Part shown: one piece after another, positions 28,509 to 35,772 of the stretch
How the letters are laid out: every line of letters begins with the position of its first letter
Numbering within the stretch: position 1 is the stretch's first letter
NCBI RefSeq assembly: GCF_023554995.1
Contig: NZ_JAMJPK010000001.1
Span: 558,001 to 622,000 of the forward strand
Source of the DNA: Halomonas gemina
GTDB lineage: Bacteria > Pseudomonadota > Gammaproteobacteria > Pseudomonadales > Halomonadaceae
Reading direction: 5' to 3'
DNA length: 64,000 bases
Notes under the pieces: generated by a model
Databases searched by the model: none
Told to the model about the DNA's origin: nothing
What the model saw: only the letters and a program-made list of their open reading frames with translations
Made by a program: the position numbers and the translations under genes

Positions 28509-28546
28509 GGGGTCAGACCCCAAAGTTCCCTGAGGGGTCTGACCCC
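28509..28546. repeat. GGGGTC(A/T)GACCCC palindrome pair, copy 3
   Basis: Cores at 28509-28521 and 28534-28546 with an AAAGTTCCCTGA spacer, nearly identical to the copy before cysD. It fills most of the 66-nt gap between cysNC and cysQ and may fold in the transcript of this operon. Confidence 0.9.
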
Positions 28547-28565
28547 AAGGCTTGCTGAGGTTGCT

Positions 28566-29348
<783 letters not shown>

Positions 29349-29357
29349 GCCCCCTGT

Positions 29358-29395
29358 GGGGTCAGACCCCTCAGCGGACTTTGGGGTCTGACCCC
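29358..29395. repeat. GGGGTC(A/T)GACCCC palindrome pair, copy 4
   Basis: Cores at 29358-29370 and 29383-29395 with a TCAGCGGACTTT spacer. It starts 9 nt after the cysQ stop, where it may act as a 3' mRNA hairpin. Confidence 0.9.
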
Positions 29396-29505
29396 ACGTT
29401 CGGCGGTCGGCGACGAGATCGCTTACATCCCGCGGCCGCGTTCTCGCACGGGGCCAGGTGGCGCGATGACGTACCATCGGGGCAGATCCAGGGAGGGATT
29501 GCCCC

Positions 29506-29724
29506 ATGAGACCCATCACGCTCGACGTCGATCCCCAGGGTCGGCGCATCCTGTCCTGCACCTGCGGCACCATCGAGATCGCCCGAGCCAATGACTGGCA
29601 GGAGTTCACCGTCGAGGCGCTCGACAACGACCTGGCCGTGGTCACCTGCACGAACTGCGAACGGCATGCCCGGTTGGTCCGCCTCGACGCCGAGCCGGAG
29701 CCCTCCCCTCAGCCCACCTGGTGA
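29506..29724 (+). CDS. Small cysteine-containing protein, unknown
   Basis: 72 aa. A beta-rich N-terminal half contains SCTCGT and the middle contains VTCTNCERHARLV, so a CxC plus CxxC set could bind zinc. AGGGAGG lies upstream of the ATG, supporting it as a real gene. I do not recognise a family. It sits between two palindromic repeats and upstream of the RAYT gene. Confidence 0.55.
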   Translation: MRPITLDVDPQGRRILSCTCGTIEIARANDWQEFTVEALDNDLAVVTCTNCERHARLVRLDAEPEPSPQPTW

Positions 29725-29737
29725 TTCAGCAAACTTT

Positions 29738-29750
29738 GGGGTCTGACCCC
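29738..29750. repeat. GGGGTCTGACCCC palindrome, single copy upstream of RAYT
   Basis: One core at 29738-29750, preceded by CAGCAAACTTT exactly as in the right half of the paired copies. It lies 59 nt before the RAYT start. With the pair at 30450-30487 it flanks the transposase gene on both sides. Confidence 0.88.
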
Positions 29751-29808
29751 AAACTTGGCTGGGAGGGCTACACTGTAACGCGATGTATCCATGCCAAGGG
29801 AGAGGGAG

Positions 29809-30483
29809 ATGGTGCGCCCGGCTCGTATCCTGCTGCCCGAGACCCCGCTGCACCTGATCCAGCGAGGCAACAATCGCGGCGCCTGCTTCGTGCATCGCAA
29901 GGATGGGCTCAAGTACCTGGAACTGCTCGACGAGTTGCGTCGGGAGTGCGGCGTCGACATCCACGCTTACGTGCTGATGACCAACCATGTGCATCTGCTG
30001 GCCACGCCGTGCGATGCCCCCGAGGGCATCAGCCAGATGATGAAGGAGCTGGGCCAGAGCTACGCCCAGTACTTCAACCGCCGCCATCAGCGCACCGGCG
30101 GGCTTTTCGAGGGGCGCTACCGCTCCTGCCTGGTGGCGGAGGAGCCATACCTCTTCGCCTGTTACCGCTATATCGAACTCAACCCGGTGCGGGCCGGCAT
30201 GGTCGAGCACCCCGCTGACTACCGCTGGTCGAGCTACCGCGCCAATGCCCGGGGCGCCCACGATCCGCTGGTCCACCCCCATGGCGTCTACGAGGAACTG
30301 GCGGCCTCCCCCACCCGCCGCCAGCAACGCTACCGAGAGCTGTTCAGGGGCGAGCTCTCCGACGCCATGCTCGACGAGATCCGCCAGCAGACCCGCAGCG
30401 GCCGCCCGCTCGGCAGCGAGGCCTTTCAGGCAAGGATCAAGCATGCCTTGGGGTCAGACCCCTCAGCGAACTTTGGGGTCTGA
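29809..30483 (+). CDS. REP-associated tyrosine transposase (RAYT, Y1_Tnp family)
   Basis: A 224-aa single-domain HUH nuclease. LHLIQRGNNRGACF is the family N-terminal motif, LMTNHVHLLATP carries the HxH metal site, and the RTGGLFEGRYRSCLV region follows the expected catalytic Tyr around QSYAQYFNRRH. NPVRAGMVEHPADYRWSSY is the typical C-terminal signature. ATG at 29809 is preferred for its GGGAGAGGGAG upstream; 29791 is an alternative. The last codons ([11 protein letters not shown]) and the TGA stop come from a palindromic repeat pair. RAYTs are thought to mobilise REP elements, here probably the GGGGTC(A/T)GACCCC family. Confidence 0.92.
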   Translation: MVRPARILLPETPLHLIQRGNNRGACFVHRKDGLKYLELLDELRRECGVDIHAYVLMTNHVHLLATPCDAPEGISQMMKELGQSYAQYFNRRHQRTGGLFEGRYRSCLVAEEPYLFACYRYIELNPVRAGMVEHPADYRWSSYRANARGAHDPLVHPHGVYEELAASPTRRQQRYRELFRGELSDAMLDEIRQQTRSGRPLGSEAFQARIKHALGSDPSANFGV

Positions 30484-30487
30484 CCCC
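30450..30487. repeat. GGGGTC(A/T)GACCCC palindrome pair inside the RAYT 3' end
   Basis: Cores at 30450-30462 and 30475-30487 with a TCAGCGAACTTT spacer. The stop codon of the RAYT gene (TGA, 30481-30483) lies inside the second core, so the repeat is part of the gene. Confidence 0.92.
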
Positions 30488-30550
30488 AGCACACTGACCA
30501 GCGCATGCTCCCAACGCGAAACGCGCTGCCTGCGGGCGATGGCAGCTGCC

Positions 30551-30581
30551 TGAAGTGGTCCCCATCCTTTGGACCACCTGA
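30551..30581. mobile_element. Possible IS terminal inverted-repeat remnant
   Basis: TGAAGTGGTCC (30551-30561) and GGACCACCTGA (30571-30581) are near-perfect inverted repeats with only 9 bp between them. TGAAGTGGTCCCC resembles IS3-type ends. No transposase lies between them, so if it is an IS trace it is a scar of two abutted ends. It could equally be a chance hairpin. Confidence 0.35.
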
Positions 30582-30618
30582 CAGTTCATCTAAGTTCTGA
30601 TCCGATATGTCATAGGCC

Positions 30619-31095
30619 TCAGGCCTGAGGCGGCATGCAATAGCGGCTGCTGAACGCCTTGACGTACTCCAGCGTGGCCAGCAGCTCTTCGCCCAGCGTG
30701 AATGCCTTGTTGAGCAGGCTTGCCTGGATCTCGGGATCATCGGGATAGTCGTGGGAAAACTGATTCCGCATCTCTCGAAAGCGCAACCACTGGGCGGCCG
30801 AGCGAATGGCGCCAATCTTCTCCAGGCGGTTGAGCTTGTCGATAAAGGTCGGGAATTCGCCCGGCTCCTGGGTCAGCTCAAGCACGCCGGGCAGGAGCCG
30901 GGCTCCCATTGCATCCTGAAGCTTGGAAAACCGGATCACGAATTGATCCACCACCGCGAGATCCATGGGCGTGAATTCGGCTAGCGCTTCTGGCGCGACC
31001 GGAAAACGGTGGTTCAGTGTTCCCATCGCCCAGCGCAGCCGTTCAGCATGGCGCTCGCAGATGTCGAGGCTTCCCTCGAATGCCTCATGATTCAC
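30619..31095 (-). CDS. HEPN-family toxin, HepT-like
   Basis: A 158-aa all-helical protein. The RNase motif RX4HXY of HepT/HEPN proteins is present as RNQFSHDY (R110, H115, Y117). The gene start overlaps the MNT nucleotidyltransferase gene by 4 nt, giving a two-gene HEPN-MNT module. In characterised pairs HepT is an RNase or tRNA-targeting toxin that the MNT partner neutralises by AMPylating the motif tyrosine. It is longer than minimal HepT proteins (about 115-140 aa). Toxicity is inferred from motif and pairing. Confidence 0.82.
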   Translation of the reverse strand: MNHEAFEGSLDICERHAERLRWAMGTLNHRFPVAPEALAEFTPMDLAVVDQFVIRFSKLQDAMGARLLPGVLELTQEPGEFPTFIDKLNRLEKIGAIRSAAQWLRFREMRNQFSHDYPDDPEIQASLLNKAFTLGEELLATLEYVKAFSSRYCMPPQA

Positions 31096-31409
31096 AAAAC
31101 CACTCCCGTTTCCCTCGCCACGCGATGCACCGGCAAATCCGGGCTCGCCTGTCGGCAGATCACCAGATCGATCTTCTGCTCACCCAGGCGTTGGTGCAGT
31201 TCCACCATAGCCTCCAGCTTGGCCTCCACGATCGCGTCGGAATCCTGCAGCTCCGGCTCGATATACAGGTCGATATCCCCGCCGCGGGCCCTATCGTCTA
31301 CCCGCGAACCAAACAGCAGGATGCGCGTCGAGGCCCCGAAATGCCGCTTCAGGATCGTCACGATCTGCCGTTGCTCTTGCTCACTCAGGCGCATTGCCGT
31401 TTCCGTCAA
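31092..31409 (-). CDS. MNT-family nucleotidyltransferase antitoxin, MntA-like
   Basis: A 105-aa minimal nucleotidyltransferase. ILLFGSRVDDRARGGDIDLYI contains the GSx9DxD metal-binding motif (G34-S35, D45, D47), and IDLVI holds the third acidic residue. It lies immediately upstream of, and overlaps, the HepT-like gene. Expected to AMPylate the HEPN toxin. The MNT gene comes first here, the reverse of the well-studied Shewanella hepT-mntA order. Confidence 0.85.
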   Translation of the reverse strand: MTETAMRLSEQEQRQIVTILKRHFGASTRILLFGSRVDDRARGGDIDLYIEPELQDSDAIVEAKLEAMVELHQRLGEQKIDLVICRQASPDLPVHRVARETGVVL

Positions 31410-31461
31410 TCAACTTTCAATGCTGATAAGTCTAGCATGACCCCTTATGCGGCCAGATCCG

Positions 31462-31638
31462 TCAGCGGTTACCGTAGCCAGCCGCCAGCGCCGGGGCATG
31501 CACGAGGCAGAGCACAGGTACACCGTCTTCGACCAGCGCCAGGTTGAAGGTGAACTCGTCGTTGCCGGCGATAAAATCACGCCCGGCGGCCTCTACTCCG
31601 GCGATGAGCCGATCGATGCTGTTCTGGGCCAACTTCAT
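31462..31638 (-). pseudogene. cysQ-like gene fragment
   Basis: Reading from the ATG at 31636-31638 gives 58 residues ending at TGA. The stretch FIAGNDEFTFNLALVEDG and VPVLCLVHAPALAAGY lines up with FIKRNGEFTVNIALIEHG and KPVLGVVVAPALGVSY of the intact cysQ at 28566, with about 20 identities over 34 positions. Only the middle of the enzyme is present: both metal-binding ends are missing. A good GGAGGGAGT lies before the ATG. It is most likely a truncated paralogue remnant, on the opposite strand to cysQ. Confidence 0.6.
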
Positions 31639-31675
31639 GAACTCCCTCCATTGCGACTGCCTACGACCTAAGTCG

Positions 31676-31703
31676 TAGACAAACGTTTGATCTCGGGTAT
31701 AAT
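31676..31703 (+). promoter_or_regulatory. Sigma-70-like promoter before a small gene
   Basis: TAGACA (31676-31681) and a perfect TATAAT (31698-31703) are separated by 16 nt. The following small gene starts at 31756, leaving a leader of about 45 nt. Best-looking housekeeping promoter in the accessory zone. Confidence 0.6.
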
Positions 31704-31755
31704 GGAAACCACTTCCACATATATTAGCAGGCCATCATGGCCTCGGAGCACCAAC

Positions 31756-31938
31756 ATGACCGGCATCGCATTCGCCACCATCTGGGATCAGACCCTTCCC
31801 TCGCGTCCGCTGCGCTCGGCGCGTCGTCGCCGCAGCACCGAGCGCTTCCTGACCATCTGGAGCCGCCCTGAGGCCCAGCTGCCGAAGAAGAGCCCCCAGG
31901 CGACTCGCACCCACCGCCTGCCGCGCTTCTATATCTAA
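31756..31938 (+). CDS. Small basic protein, unknown
   Basis: 60 aa, rich in Arg and Ser/Thr (RPLRSARRRRSTERFL, TRTHRLPRFYI). It follows a good promoter with a 45-nt leader. No family is recognised. It ends just before a palindromic repeat pair and is positively charged, so nucleic-acid or membrane association is possible but not shown. Confidence 0.5.
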   Translation: MTGIAFATIWDQTLPSRPLRSARRRRSTERFLTIWSRPEAQLPKKSPQATRTHRLPRFYI

Positions 31939-31947
31939 CGCATTCTT

Positions 31948-31985
31948 GAGGTCAGACCCCTCAGTAGACTTTGGGGTCTGACCCC
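31948..31985. repeat. GGGGTC(A/T)GACCCC palindrome pair, copy with mutated left core
   Basis: Left core GAGGTCAGACCCC at 31948-31960 has one changed base; right core GGGGTCTGACCCC at 31973-31985 is perfect. It starts 10 nt after the small gene's stop and ends 21 nt before the CopD-like gene. Confidence 0.85.
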
Positions 31986-32006
31986 AAAGGGGAGTTCGGA
32001 GCCGCC

Positions 32007-32453
32007 GTGACCGCCATCCTGCTGTTGCTGCACCTGCTGGGCGCCACCGTCTGGACCGGCGGGCACCTGGTATTGGCGGTGACCATTCTGCCGCGGGTGC
32101 TGAAGGGCAAGGACGTGGCGGCGCTGACCTGGTTCGAGCAGGGCTACGAGCGCATCGGCATGCCGGCGCTGGTGGTGCAGATCGTCACCGGGCTGTGGCT
32201 GGCGTGGCAGAAGATGCCCTCCCTGGCGCTGTGGTTCTCGGCCGAGGGCGGCCCGGTGGCGCAGCTGATCCAGGCCAAGCTCGTGCTGCTCGGCCTCACC
32301 GCCCTGGTGGCGGCCCACGCCCGCTTGCGGGTCATCCCGCGCCTCTCGCCGGCCACCCTGCCGCTGATGGGCTGGCATATCCTCGCCGTCACCCTGCTCT
32401 CGGTGCTGTTCGTGGTGGTGGGACTATCGTTCCGGGTGCGCTGGGGAGTCTGA
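32007..32453 (+). CDS. CopD-like membrane protein
   Basis: A 148-aa protein with four hydrophobic helices. The start LLLLHLLGATVWTGGHLVLAVT matches the HxxxxxxWxGGH pattern of the CopD / copper-resistance D family, with candidate heme- or metal-binding His residues. I chose GTG at 32007 because GGAG lies upstream and the hydrophobic helix begins there; a longer reading starts inside the palindromic repeat. Role in copper handling is only suggested by family. Confidence 0.7.
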   Translation: MTAILLLLHLLGATVWTGGHLVLAVTILPRVLKGKDVAALTWFEQGYERIGMPALVVQIVTGLWLAWQKMPSLALWFSAEGGPVAQLIQAKLVLLGLTALVAAHARLRVIPRLSPATLPLMGWHILAVTLLSVLFVVVGLSFRVRWGV

Positions 32454-32572
32454 GGTGCGACACCCTTTGCTCATCTCTCGGCGGGACATGCCCCACGGAT
32501 ACTGCAACCCGCGCGGCGGCCATACGGCCCTCTCGCTTGCGCCTCCCTCCCGGTGCGACAGCGATTACGCCC

Positions 32573-32601
32573 TTGGCTAATTACGAAGTTTCAAATATAG
32601 T
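32573..32601 (+). promoter_or_regulatory. Candidate promoter in the 336-nt gap before the 32790 gene
   Basis: TTGGCT (32573-32578) and TATAGT (32596-32601) have a 17-nt spacer within an AT-rich patch. The next gene on this strand starts about 190 nt later. Apart from this the gap 32454-32789 shows no gene or repeat that I can identify. Confidence 0.4.
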
Positions 32602-32789
32602 AACGTTTTGTTTACACAAAGCCTCTCTACCTCGCCCCTCATGACACCTGCCTGCAGCGCCATCGGCGCTGTGTCGCGCCCCTTCATGCCAGCGAAGCGC
32701 ACAGAGGGTAAAGGCGCTCCATCCGGGGTCATGGCATGTGACAGGGCATCATTGAACAGGGAGTTTCATTGGCATATCGAGGGCACACC

Positions 32790-33362
32790 ATGATCAAGCG
32801 CTGGTTGCACCGTGAACCCATCCGCTGCTGGGTGATCAAGCAGGTCGACGAGGACTTGCTGCATCTATGCGAAAGCGGACGGCTGATCACGCAGCTCAAG
32901 CGCAAGGAGGCCGAACGCCAGCTCGCCCGGGGGGAGTACCGGGGCGGCGTGCAGATCGGCGATACCGGCATCGTGCTCAACAGCGCGCTATTCGAGGCGC
33001 TCGTGCCTTGGCCCGAACTCACGCTGGATGACCACTACCGCGCCCACTGGCAGGGGCGCAGCTGGTCGGTCTCCCGCGTGCCGCAGCGCTGCTGGGCCTG
33101 GGAAGGCCGGCTGGTCGCCGAGCCCAGGTCACCCGGCAGCCTGCCGGCCTGGCAGAGCACCGAGGATCTCACCCATGTGCGCGCGCGGGCTGATAGCTCG
33201 GAATGGCTCAGCGGCCCAGCGACCTTTCGTGCCGTGAATGCCTTGGAGGATCCAGAGACGGATATCCGCGATGCCATCGCCCGCAACCGCGCCCGCCAGG
33301 CGGCCAACCGGGCCGAGCCCGTCAGCAAGGCAAGGGTACCCCAGGAAGAAGAGATCGTCTGA
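32790..33362 (+). CDS. Conserved-looking hypothetical protein
   Basis: 190 aa, soluble, no signal peptide or membrane helix. Notable parts are REPIRCWVIKQVDEDLLHLC at the start, a Trp-rich middle (HWQGRSWSVSRVPQRCWAWEG) and a charged C-terminus rich in Arg and Glu. ATG at 32790 is preferred; an in-frame ATG 21 nt upstream also exists. I do not recognise a family. It is convergent with mscL. Confidence 0.6.
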   Translation: MIKRWLHREPIRCWVIKQVDEDLLHLCESGRLITQLKRKEAERQLARGEYRGGVQIGDTGIVLNSALFEALVPWPELTLDDHYRAHWQGRSWSVSRVPQRCWAWEGRLVAEPRSPGSLPAWQSTEDLTHVRARADSSEWLSGPATFRAVNALEDPETDIRDAIARNRARQAANRAEPVSKARVPQEEEIV

Positions 33363-33419
33363 TCACCCTAATAACGCCCGCCTGCCAGCCGCGGCAAGCC
33401 ACCAGCGGGCCTACGGTAG

Positions 33420-33839
33420 CTACTCCTTGCGCAGTTCATCGCGGATCTCGCGCAGCAGCAGGATGTCCTCCGGCGGCGCGGCGGGTTCCGTGGGCGCCGC
33501 GGCCTGCTGGCGGCGCAGGCGGTTGATGCCCTTGACCAGCAGGAAGACCGCGAAGGCCACGATCACGAAGCTGATCACGTTGTTGGCGAAGAGGCCGTAG
33601 TTGATGGTCACGGCGCCGGCCGCGCTGGCGTCGGCCACGGTGGCGAAGGGGCCCTCGCCCTTGAGCACCAGGAACAGATCGGAGAAGTCGACGCCGCCGA
33701 GCAGCAGCCCGATGGGCGGCATCAGCACATCGTTGACCAGGCTCTGGACGATGGTGCCGAAGGCCCCACCGATGATGATCCCCACCGCCATGTCCACCAC
33801 GTTGCCGCGCACGGCAAATTCCTTGAACTCCTTGAGCAT
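33420..33839 (-). CDS. mscL: Large-conductance mechanosensitive channel
   Basis: A 139-aa inner-membrane channel that opens under membrane tension in osmotic downshock. The N-terminal [20 protein letters not shown] (pore-lining helix) and second helix [20 protein letters not shown] are diagnostic, and the C-terminal helix [13 protein letters not shown] forms the cytoplasmic bundle. Length is normal. Useful in a halophile facing salinity changes. Confidence 0.97.
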   Translation of the reverse strand: MLKEFKEFAVRGNVVDMAVGIIIGGAFGTIVQSLVNDVLMPPIGLLLGGVDFSDLFLVLKGEGPFATVADASAAGAVTINYGLFANNVISFVIVAFAVFLLVKGINRLRRQQAAAPTEPAAPPEDILLLREIRDELRKE

Positions 33840-34034
33840 GCTCGCCCCTCCTCGATGCCCGACGCCCCTTGCGTCGATACCCGCCCAGACCATACCCATG
33901 CAGCCCGGGCCGGCCAACGCCAGTATAGTGCAGCCAGCGTAATCACCGAGGCGTGATGGCCCCTAGGGGTAACGTCGCCCCTTGGCCCATCCGACGGCAA
34001 GCGCCCCACAGGCAGGCCGGGAGCACCCACACGA

Positions 34035-34102
34035 CAGCAGACCGCCGATCGATGATCGGCGGCCTGCTGGAGTCTTGCGTCAACCCGGCCCGTGGGCCGG
34101 GT
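34035..34102 (-). terminator. Tandem hairpins after phasin gene 1
   Basis: Two strong stem-loops follow the stop codon on the minus strand: ACCCGGCCC/GGGCCGGGT (34083-34102), then a 16-bp arm pair CAGCAGACCGCCGATC/GATCGGCGGCCTGCTG (34035-34069) with one mismatch. No clear T-tract follows, so they may stabilise the 3' end rather than terminate. The same hairpins follow phasin gene 2. Confidence 0.55.
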
Positions 34103-34119
34103 CTAACACCAATTCAGGC

Positions 34120-34539
34120 TTACTTGGCCTTGGGTGCGGCTTCCTTGACGGCCTTGCTGGCGGTCTCGGTGGCTTCCTTGGCGCTTTCCTGGGCCTGCTT
34201 AACGCTGCTCTCGGTCAGCTTCTGGCTCTCCTGAACGAACTCCTGCTGCAGGGCCACGGCCTTCTCGGCATCGCCCTTCAGGCGCTCGGTCAGCTCCTGA
34301 GCGACCTTTTGCTGGCCTTCCATATAGCTCTTGAGGCCTTCGGCGTCCTTGACCTCGATCAGGCTGCGCAGCTGCGCCAGGCTCACGTCGCTATAGGCCT
34401 TGGTGGCCTCGAGCTGGGCGTTGATCAGCTTCTCGGTGACATCGACCGAGAGCGCGGCGAAGGCGCGAGCCGGGGCGAAGAAGGTCTCGAGCTGAGCGGT
34501 GTCGAACTGCTTGGTGTCGAAGGAAAATACGTTGGTCAT
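34120..34539 (-). CDS. Phasin (PHA granule protein), copy 1
   Basis: A 139-aa helical, Ala/Glu/Lys-rich protein of the phasin_2 family, coating polyhydroxyalkanoate granules. FAPARAFAALSVDVTEKLIN and EATKAYSDVSLAQLRSLIEV are typical, followed by a long coiled region and a Lys/Ala-rich tail (ETASKAVKEAAPKAK). Start at 34537-34539 is fixed by homology and AGGTTCCC upstream. Very similar to the second phasin at 35773-36201. The PHA synthase in this window (49908) is a likely functional partner. Confidence 0.88.
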   Translation of the reverse strand: MTNVFSFDTKQFDTAQLETFFAPARAFAALSVDVTEKLINAQLEATKAYSDVSLAQLRSLIEVKDAEGLKSYMEGQQKVAQELTERLKGDAEKAVALQQEFVQESQKLTESSVKQAQESAKEATETASKAVKEAAPKAK

Positions 34540-34600
34540 GATGGGAACCTCCAGGGTTCTACTTGCCGTGGAACGGGAGATCCCCGTTCTGATGCTGTGC

Positions 34601-34629
34601 ACGATAGCAGCCATTTTTGTGCAGTGCAA
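34601..34629 (-). promoter_or_regulatory. Candidate phasin 1 promoter with TTGCACTGCA motif
   Basis: On the minus strand TTGCAC is followed after 17 nt by TATCGT. The -35 region lies in TTGCACTGCA, a TGC-rich partial palindrome. The block is preserved in the second phasin copy although surrounding bases differ. TGC-rich motifs bind PhaR-type regulators in other PHA producers, so it may also be an operator. Confidence 0.4.
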
Positions 34630-34713
34630 CATGGATGCTATGAAAAGCTATGAAAAGCTGTGACACCTTGTGATCAAGCGCCCGGCACGTCTTGCGAGGC
34701 GCGCCATGCGGCC

Positions 34714-34835
34714 AACCGCGCGCTGTTTCGCCAGCACCTGGCGGAGTGCTCGTCGACGAGATCCGCCAGGTCACCCACAGAGGCTGGTGCTGGGCACGCC
34801 GCGCTTCCAGCAGCAGGTCGCCGAGCTGCTGGGCC
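34714..34835 (+). pseudogene. RAYT 3'-end fragment A
   Basis: Translated pieces NRALFRQHLA and, after a frameshift, LGTPRFQQQVAELLGR match the C-terminal tail of Y1 transposases (compare YRELFRGEL...PLGSEAFQARI in the intact RAYT at 29809). It lacks the catalytic domain. It ends abruptly at a hairpin element shared with 35425 and 36588. Confidence 0.6.
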
Positions 34836-34856
34836 GGCATCTCTGCCAGCCGCTGG
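34831..34856. repeat. CCGGC hairpin element, copy 1 (partial)
   Basis: GGGCCGGCATCTCTGCCAGCCGCTGG is a mutated form of the hairpin seen at 36588-36617, followed by GGTTCAGG and AATGGGG as in the other copies. It lies about 35 nt downstream of the relE-like stop codon. Confidence 0.5.
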
Positions 34857-34891
34857 GTGGTTCAGGCCAGAAGGGAAATGGGGTCTTCCGA

Positions 34892-35161
34892 CTAGCCCTC
34901 ATAGACATCCTTACGATGGGCCGCCCGGACCACCAGTATCACCAGCCGGTCATCCTGAACCTGGCAGATGACACGGTAATCTCCCACGCGATAGCGCCAG
35001 AACTCCGTCAACTCACCTCTCAGGGGGTTGCCCAGTTGGCGCGGATGATCCAGCGACACCACCCGCTCTTCCAGATAGGCACGAATGCGCCGGCGTTGCT
35101 GGGGGTCGATCTTCTTGAAACTCTTTGCCGCCGAGGCCAGATATTCAACCTTCCAGGTCAC
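34892..35161 (-). CDS. RelE/ParE-family toxin
   Basis: An 89-aa RelE-superfamily protein: WKVEYLASAAKSFKKIDP at the start, GNPLRGELTEFWRYRVGDYR in the middle and the C-terminal VILVVRAAHRKDVY. The WRYRVGDYRVIC strand is diagnostic. It overlaps the antitoxin gene by 17 nt. Expected to cleave mRNA on the ribosome; active residues Arg and His near the C-terminus are present. Confidence 0.9.
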   Translation of the reverse strand: MTWKVEYLASAAKSFKKIDPQQRRRIRAYLEERVVSLDHPRQLGNPLRGELTEFWRYRVGDYRVICQVQDDRLVILVVRAAHRKDVYEG

Positions 35162-35366
35162 GCCAGAACTCCTCGGCGGTCATGACACGATCCCGGCCCT
35201 GGCGAAGCTGCTCAAGCGCATGCTCTGCCAGATAGGCGTCCTCCAGCTCGTCGAGGTGCTCCTCGATCAGCTTGCGCAGGTAAAACGTCTTGGAGCGCCC
35301 CGTCGCTCGGGACAGATGGGCCAGGCGTTCTTCGATATCCGGATCCAGGCGGAGACTGATAGGCAT
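35145..35366 (-). CDS. RelB-like ribbon-helix-helix antitoxin
   Basis: A 73-aa protein with an N-terminal ribbon-helix-helix (PISLRLDPDIEERLAHLSRA) and a C-terminal toxin-binding tail (TAEEFWRDLEG). It is upstream of the RelE-like gene and would repress the operon. The pair lies between two phasin duplicates. Confidence 0.88.
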   Translation of the reverse strand: MPISLRLDPDIEERLAHLSRATGRSKTFYLRKLIEEHLDELEDAYLAEHALEQLRQGRDRVMTAEEFWRDLEG

Positions 35367-35424
35367 GTTGCTCGTCTCTTGTGATACATGCGATCAATGT
35401 ATCGCAGCTGAGCCTAAACCACCA

Positions 35425-35448
35425 GCGGCCGGCATCGCTGCCGGCCGC
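35425..35448. repeat. CCGGC hairpin element, copy 2
   Basis: GCGGCCGGCA (35425-35434) and TGCCGGCCGC (35439-35448) form a perfect 10-bp stem with a 4-nt loop, followed by GGTAGTTCAGG and AATGGGG as in the other two copies. It lies about 60 nt upstream of the RelB-like gene on the minus strand. Confidence 0.65.
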
Positions 35449-35568
35449 AGGTAGTTCAGGAAATGGGCAGGGAAATGGGGTATATCTGGGGTCTCCCCAC
35501 GAATGATGTCACGACATCGACATGTTCGAAGGTGTTGGTGCCTCATGCGGGCACGGTGCCGCGCCCTT

Positions 35569-35646
35569 GGGGTCTGACCCCGCTGCAGCGTGTTGCGCCA
35601 ACACTCTGATATTACTGAGCAATCAACAACCTGGGGGTCAGACCCC
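35569..35646. repeat. GGGGTC(A/T)GACCCC palindromes, widely spaced copy
   Basis: Cores at 35569-35581 (central T) and 35634-35646 (central A) are 52 nt apart, in the reverse order to the compact pairs. The intervening sequence is unrelated to the usual spacer. Confidence 0.8.
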
Positions 35647-35693
35647 AAGGGCTACGCCGAGCTCTCGGGCTTCCGCCAGGAATATGCAGCCGA

Positions 35694-35760
35694 CAGCAGG
35701 CCGCCGATCGATGATCGGCGGCCTGCTGGGGTCTTGCCTCACCCCGGCCCGTGGGCCGGG
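35694..35760 (-). terminator. Tandem hairpins after phasin gene 2
   Basis: CCCGGCCC/GGGCCGGG (35743-35760) and a perfect 16-bp inverted repeat with a GAT loop (35694-35709 with 35713-35728). Same layout as after phasin 1 and without a T-tract. Confidence 0.55.
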
Positions 35761-35772
35761 TCTAACACCAAA

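Larger units (their letters stand above)
34034..34835. repeat. Segmental duplication unit A (phasin plus RAYT fragment)
   Basis: This block and 35693-36505 are homologous end to end: the 3' hairpins, the phasin gene, its promoter region and about 120 nt of RAYT 3' sequence. Divergence is visible throughout (for example GTCAACCCGG against CTCACCCCGG), so the duplication is not recent. A RelBE-like pair lies between the two copies. Confidence 0.85.

Noticed and set aside
30616..30631. GCCTCAGGCCTGAGGC palindrome as an operator or terminator
   Set aside because: It overlaps the last codons and stop of the HepT-like gene and has no T-tract; a chance GC palindrome is as likely.
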